Assembly: GCA_013423325.1 (NCBI GenBank)
Contig: BLJB01000073.1
Span: 1 to 64,000 of the forward strand
Length of the DNA stretch: 64,000 nucleotides
Reading direction: 5' to 3'
Source of the DNA: Usnea hakonensis
Taxonomy: Eukaryota; Ascomycota; Lecanoromycetes; Lecanorales; Parmeliaceae
The notes below the pieces were generated by a model. The model was not told the DNA's origin. It saw only the letters and a list, made by a program, of their open reading frames with translations, and did not search any database. The translations under genes were made by a program, and so were the position numbers. How positions within the stretch are numbered: position 1 is the stretch's first letter; every line of letters starts with the position of its first letter. Below are positions 58,202 to 64,000 of the stretch, piece after piece.

Positions 58202-60226
58202 TTAGTCCTTAGCCAACTTCATCACGTCAACCCAGTTCTCGGGCTTCCCGGCTCTTTCTTCTCCCTCTTCCCACGCCCACTGCTCTCCCAATCTTCCCCA
58301 TTCTATCAGGGAATCTTCCGCGCCCCATTCTGCCATGGCCATCAGTCCCACTGGTATCTTACCCTTCCCTTCTTTTGCATCCGCTCTGCCCACGGGAATG
58401 GAGATCGCCGGACATCCCGAGAAATTCGCCAACCAGACATAAGTCATGCTTCTGACACTCATATTTGCGTCACTGACACCGGATTTAAGGTCTGCAGCCC
58501 CACCGGCAATGTGCCACCCTGCATTCGGCGTTGTGGGGGTTACAATTAACAGACCAGGATGTTGTTCGAACAAGAAGGCGAGATGCTGCATCAGCAAGTT
58601 TCGCATCTTCTGAGCCAGCAAGAAGTCCGACGCAGGAGTATGCTTCCCCACTGAAATTAGAATTTTGTTGGCCGAGGTCAGGCCTGACACGTCTGGTACG
58701 CCTGCGCTTATTTCGCTGAGGATCGTTATCGCCTGGGCGAGTTGGCCCTCTGAAAGGTAAGGAATCGTAATATCTACAACTTTGTAGCCAGAAGATGCAA
58801 AGTGGGAAATGGCGGCATGACAGGCGTTCAGCACAGACGGGTCAGCCAGGTCGAACCAAGGTTTACAAATACCTATAACCCTGCCTTGCTTATTGGGTTT
58901 TGGGACAGGAATCGGAAAAATGGAAGATATGGAGTCGGAGGGATTAGGGATGGCCATGATACGGTAGGCATACTCGAGGTCAGCCATGTTTGAGGCCATA
59001 GGACCGAGGACTCCGCAAGACGGCGCAAGACCCGTTGTGGGAGATCCCGAAACTCTGTTGTGACTGGGTTTAAGACCGTAGAGACCGCAGTATGCGGAAG
59101 GATTACGAATAGAGCCACCGCCGTCTGCACCAAGGGTCACGGGGAAGAGCCCTGCTGCCACAGCGTAGGCTGAGCCTCCGGACGAGCCACCAGTATAGTA
59201 GTGCGAATTATGAGGGTTCAGTGGAGTGCCCTTAGCGGGATTGTTGTTCGTGGTATCTAGGCCATTTGTGAATGCAGGACTCTTATAACGAGAAAAGATG
59301 AACGGTTCTAGACGTCTTTTGCATACCGAGACCAAGCTCATGCATATTGAGTTTCCCTACAATTACCACCCCTGCCTGTTCCCACTTTTGCACACACCAG
59401 CTTGTCACGGCTCCGTTAGTACTTGTAAAGTCCTTGCGAGAGCCCAAGCACTTCGAATAGCCTTGGAGATCGACCTCATCTAAACACGAGATCAACCAAT
59501 CACATTCACGAAGGAGAAGAGAGCGATAAACAAGGACAATCTAGCCCCCGAGAGATGCCATGGCAAAATGAAGAGGGAATACCCACCTTTTCGAGGGCGA
59601 ATGGGAGGCTCTTACCTTTTACACCCACAGGTACGCCGTCGAACATGCCAAGAGGTTTACCAGCTTTATATCTTTGCGTGGACGCGTCAGCCGCAGCGAT
59701 GACGCGCTCCTTATGAATTTCCAAGAATGCATCCTTGTGTTGCGGATGCTTGGAGATTAGATCTAGCAAAGCCTCAGCAACCGCTGTTGGGGTTACACTG
59801 CCGGCTTTGTACGCAGAGTGGTAGTCTTCAATGCTATAATGACGATCCTTTGTCGTCAAATTCGGGTTATAGGTCGAATTGAGAGACGTGATTGCTGCAG
59901 AGACGCTGGCGGCAGACTCTTCTATTGGAATAACGGTCGGATCATATCTCGGCTCGTACCCATCCAGGTTCAAGTTACGCAAAATACTAAACCCAGCATT
60001 ACCCCACAGTAGACCGGAGAGAAGACCGATGTTTGCAACACTTTCGGAGCGTCAGCGAGGTGGTATTGGAGGAAGAACTGACGCACGCCGAGCCTGCCAA
60101 GGATAGCGAAAGACCACGCAATACGGGGTTCGTTCCTGGAGTATTGGAGAAAGGGACTTTGGGTCCTTCTTTAGCCTCCGGATAAGTATAGTAGCCAGAC
60201 TTGATCAAGGTCTTGGTATCTGACAT
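58202..60226 (-). CDS. Amidase signature-family hydrolase
   Basis: Exons downward: 60226-60087, 60040-59616, 59479-59327, 59256-58202; 590 residues. Introns of 46, 136 and 70 bases close in phase; LLWGNAGFSILRNLNLDGY and KLNMHELGLDTTNNNP come out across or near junctions as the family expects. The Ser-cisSer-Lys triad is visible: Lys in VPVGVKDEVD (about 188), the cis-Ser in YTGGSSGGSAYAV (about 264) and the nucleophile in GADGGGSIRNPS (about 288). There is a 150-residue N-terminal domain with no signal peptide, so it is probably cytosolic. It should hydrolyse a carboxamide to acid plus ammonia; the substrate is unknown. It is too divergent and carries too long an N-terminal extension to be called mitochondrial GatA. 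Confidence 0.92.
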
Positions 60227-60620
60227 TGTCTGGGTAAAAGGGCATATAAGTAGACGATCTGGTCATTGCTAGCCTCACTAAAGGTCCAGATTATTGAGTC
60301 GGTAAGACTCGGAATAGGTGGGCTTTGTGGTACCCTACACTTACCTTTCGTTACTTCTTATCGATGTCAAAAACAAAAGCTTCTACTTTGAGTAAGGTAC
60401 ATATATCATTCCACCTGATTTAGAGACGGGAATAGCAATAAAACATGAAGTAAATAGATGTTAGAGTAGATGATAGAGATAGGACGGCTCGGAAATCTCG
60501 GCACGAGTTTACGAAGTATCCGTACTGAAGCTGTCAGAACAGCGGGGTGTCTTTTGCCAGTCTCCGTCATTCATTTTCTCTTTTTATCTCCACACAAAAT
60601 CTAATAGAATACTGTAATTT
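60227..60620. other. Divergent amidase / D-LDH promoter
   Basis: About 390 bases shared by two divergent genes; 60360-60480 is AT-rich. No motif identified. Confidence 0.5.
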
Positions 60621-62590
60621 ATGTCTGGAAAGATGTCCTGCCCATCTGTGCTCCTCTTGCGGAGCCTCAGACTTAAGCCCATTCCACGACAATGTTCTCA
60701 GCGACTCCCATTTGGAGGCAGGTGTGCTCTACACACATCGCCCAAGTCCTTCTTCAACGAGGAGAAAACGTTCCGAGGTCAACTCTATGAAAGCACGGCA
60801 CGAAGGATCCAGGCCCAACGAGAAGCGGAAGCTCGTTTTGCTTCTGCGAGCCCTACCAGCAACTTTGCCCGTCGATCCGCCTTCACCTTTTGTATGCACA
60901 CTTCAGCCGCCCAGAAGTCCACAGCTGACTTCAACAGCAATCGTCTTCTCGTGCGCGCTAGCTTACTGGTTCGGATCTATGAGACCTGACAAAGCGTCGC
61001 CATTATCCACTTCACCTCTATCATCTATGGACGCGAAAGGACCAAAGCACAACACCTCGCCTTCAAACCTTGAGGCTTGCTGGACTGATATGGTGTCAAT
61101 CGTTGGGAAAGAGCATGTATCTACCGAAGAGGGCGATCTTCAATCCCACTCGGGCTCGGATTGGTCTTCGTATACTACTAAGGACAGTGAACGACCATTT
61201 ATGGTTGTTTCTCCCTTAACAACGGAAGAGGTTAGTGAGATTATGAAAGTGTGCCATACGCGAAGAATCCCCGTAACGGGCTTTTCTGGTGGCACAAGCT
61301 TGGAAGGCCATTTCTCGGCTACGCGGGGTGGCATCTGTGTAGACTTTTCTAGGATGGACAAGATCCTCAGCTTACACAAAGAGGATTTAGATGTCATTGT
61401 TCAGCCAGCTCTAGGTTGGGAGCTTCTTAATGAGGAATTGGGAAAGGAAGGCCTGTTCTTCCCTCCCGACCCTGGACCAGGTGCAATGATTGGCGGCATG
61501 GTGGGTACAGGATGTTCGGGTACCAATGCGTATCGGTATGGTACCATGCGAGACTGGGTGCTTAGCCTGACTGTAGTCTTGGCCGACGGGACTGTCATAA
61601 AAACGAGGCAAAGACCGCGCAAGAGTAGCGCTGGATATGATCTAACTCGAATGTTTATTGGAAGTGAAGGCACTCTAGGTCTTGTTACTGAAGCTACTCT
61701 GAAACTCACTGTGAAGCCGAGGCACGAAAGTGTCGCAGTGACTAGCTTTGGGACTATCCGAGAGGCAGCCGAATGCGTGTCAAGGGTCGTTGGTGAAGGG
61801 GTGCCGATTGCGGCAGTCGAGATTCTGGACGATGTCCAGATGCGTTGCATCAACGAGAGTGGCTCCACTAGCAGGAGGTGGAACGAAGCACCGACGCTGT
61901 TCTTCAAATTCTCAGGCACGCAGTCGGCAGTCAAGGAGTCGATTGGATTAGTGCAAAATTTCGCGAAGAGCAAAGGCAGTAGAAGCTTTGATTTCGCCAA
62001 AAATGCCGATGAAGCCGCAGAACTTTGGAGTGCAAGGAAAGAGGCTCTCTGGAGTGTCATGGCGAAGAGAAGAGATGACACAGATCATGTCTGGACAACC
62101 GACGTCGCGGTCCCTATCAGCAGATTGCCTGATATTATAGAGGAGACAAAAGAAGATATGACTAGCAGTGGCTTGTTGGCAGCCATGGTCGGACATGTGG
62201 GTGATGGAAACTTCCACGGTGGGTTGGCATTAATTGGAATAGACAAGACCAAGGCTGATCATGTTTAGCCATTCTTCTCTTCAACGACAAAGAACGGAAA
62301 ATAGCCGAAGAGGTCGTTCACAGAATGGTCAAGCGTGCTGTCGAGATGGAGGGCACCGTTACCGGCGAGCACGGCGTGGGCTTGATCAAGCGTGATTATT
62401 TGGCCCGTGAGATGGGGGAGAACACCGTGGACGCAATGAGAAAGGCGAGCTCCAGCATGAAACGTTTAATCAACACAGCTAACTCTATGATGTTTAGTTG
62501 AAGCAAGCTTTTGACCCCTTATGCTTGCTGAATTGTGACAAGATAGTTCGCGTGCAGAAACCCAAAATTGGTGAAGTGCAGCCTTGGTGA
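60621..62590 (+). CDS. DLD1: D-lactate dehydrogenase (cytochrome c), mitochondrial
   Basis: Exons 60621-60891, 60938-62218, 62269-62444, 62498-62590; 606 residues. An Arg/Ser-rich presequence of ~85 residues precedes one hydrophobic segment (SIVFSCALAYWFGS), matching the inner-membrane anchor of yeast Dld1. The FAD-binding PCMH domain has PVTGFSGGTSLEGH, the DPGPGAMIGGMVGTGCSG block and GSEGTLGLVTEATL. The C-terminal FAD-oxidase domain has MVGHVGDGNFH (spanning the second splice) and TGEHGVGLIKRDYL, ending LDPLCLLN-like (FDPLCLLNCDKIVRV). It oxidises D-lactate to pyruvate, passing electrons to cytochrome c. The last intron (62445-62497) begins GC, not GT, with a good branch GCTAACT and TTTAG acceptor; removing it is required to keep the conserved C-terminus in frame. 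Confidence 0.95.
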
Positions 62591-64000
62591 TGAACGACTA
62601 GCGGTGAGTCATGCAACGGAGATTATCTGCGCGGGGCTTCTGCCAAAGCAGCTACATCCATGGCAACGGACTCGAAATTGCGACGTCAAGAGAACCAGCG
62701 CATTAGCTTCGACACTGTTTCGATCATTGCCCGCAAAAGGAATGCTGCAGCGACGACCCAGGAACATTTGGAAAGCCTTGGGTCCAGACCATAGCATGAT
62801 CATTGAGATTCGAGAGAAAAAGACCGAGGTGAGGACACGGGACGTCTAGTAGCTCGGGTGAGGACCAGAGAAGAGAATAGAGTAAAGATTGTGCATAGAC
62901 AGGACATCAGTCCTCTCAGGTCTTAGATTCGGGGATCCTCTAAGAAGAGGTGGATCGCCTGTACTCTGATTGACACCCACAAGACTGGCCCGGATTGGAA
63001 AGAATGAGCCGCGGGGACCATTTTCTTCATTCATCTGTTTTCTGCTTCCTACCTCTCCCAACAATATGCTGGATTTTGATCCGAGCTGTCCATCTCACTT
63101 AGGGGTTCTAAAGATTTCAGATGCTCGCCTGCTCAAATAGGATCTGGTAGACCTACAATAAGTGTTCGTCCAATGTACTGCTACTGTGGTGGGCGCTTCG
63201 AAGGTTCAACGGGAACTCCCTCGAGACAGTGCGAATCCGCCGAACGTGGAACACTTGTGTTGCGTACTTGTAGGCCTCGTCGTCATAGCTGCTGCATTTG
63301 GATTAGCCAAATGAAGCAGATGGTTTTCTGCTTCCCCACTTGATAAGCTGATGCATGCATGATTCCACAAGGGGATGATTTGCAAATCTCGATGGGACTC
63401 GATGGTGGAACAGCGGCGCTTTGTTTAGTTTTGGTGGCTCTGGGCAATCTCTTTGCCTCGTACACGAAGTAGCCTGACGAATTCAATATTCATGCGCTCA
63501 GGCCCCGCAAGAAGCTTGTTGTAAGACATTTAAACAGTTGGAAAGGCGAATCGCTTTCAACTGCGCTGATATTGGTAATTTGTATGTTGGTGTTGGTGGG
63601 TTCGTTCTTGTAATTTAAAAGCCGTGTACCTTACGTATCGGAAATACATGCCAGCATATCTGTAGGCTCATGAGATCATCTCATGCGCGGGTCCTACCTC
63701 TATATCCCAGCATTTTTAGGCTCGATGTAGAAGGTGGCCTAACAAGGGGATTATTGATAAATCCCTGTCGATGGGCTGATCGATGATTGTGGGTAAACCA
63801 GCTTCCCGGTCACAGGGAACTACTTAGGACGTTAGGACATATTAAGTAACCTGTTAGCCATCTCATGCAAGTCATCGGCTGGTCTTTGCCGCTATGGCGC
63901 AAGCACACTAGCTCGCTAGCCCGGTTGCATAATCGTATCGTGATCCGTAAGATTATCTTCGACCCCCTCCCCCCGCCCGCGCGGAATTAAAAGGCGGGAA
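62591..64000. other. Intergenic to window end
   Basis: 1.4 kb with only short, unsupported frames (62568-62849 plus, 62846-63064 minus, 63283-63486 minus). The last 40 bases are C- then G-rich around GCCCGCGCGG. A gene may begin beyond the window. Confidence 0.4.

Overview
The window is nuclear DNA of a filamentous ascomycete. Nearly every gene has short introns (about 46-200 bases) with GT donors, CTAAC/CTGAC-type branch points and AG acceptors. The gene set (white-collar-2, fungal urease, ROK1, ATP synthase subunit g, DLD1-type lactate dehydrogenase) and a heavily RIP-mutated AT-rich block point to Pezizomycotina. Gene content and style would fit Leotiomycetes (Helotiales-like), but that placement is an impression, not a proof. 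I rebuilt exons by hand from splice signals, conserved protein blocks and the requirement that exon lengths sum to a multiple of three.

Layout. 1-6880 is an AT-rich repeat graveyard with almost no CpA/TpG, the signature of saturated repeat-induced point mutation. 6881-8277 is a gene-free transition. From 8278 the window is ordinary gene-rich euchromatin with 23 protein genes: HMG-box protein (+), urease (+), Artemis/SNM1-like nuclease (-), an acidic hypothetical (+), a 2OG-Fe(II) oxygenase-like protein (-), FRG1-like protein (+), white-collar-2 (-), RAD50 (+), Maf-like pyrophosphatase (-), a medium-chain NADP reductase (+), mitochondrial threonyl-tRNA synthetase (-), a one-span coiled-coil protein (+), an MFS transporter (-), glutathione reductase (+), a His-rich repeat protein (+), beta-mannosidase (-), a small secreted Cys-rich protein (-), a cellulose-synthase-like GT2 (-), a Rab GTPase (-), ATP synthase subunit g (+), ROK1 helicase (+), an amidase (-) and D-lactate dehydrogenase (+).

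How they relate. These are mostly housekeeping genes and not a biosynthetic cluster. Loose themes are DNA double-strand-break handling (RAD50, Artemis-like), mitochondrial function (ThrRS, subunit g, D-LDH, the long glutathione reductase form), nitrogen release (urease, amidase) and cell-wall polysaccharides (GT2, beta-mannosidase). Divergent pairs share short promoters (oxygenase/FRG1, WC-2/RAD50, Maf/reductase). I see no operon-like or defence-like system.

Most worth a second look: RAD50, whose conserved start is recovered only with a two-base microexon; a GC-AG intron in the D-LDH gene; a two-start arrangement for dual targeting of glutathione reductase; a multi-intron secreted Cys-rich protein; a triple hairpin in a bidirectional promoter; an in-frame 21-bp minisatellite; and the near-complete CpA/TpG loss of the first 6.9 kb.
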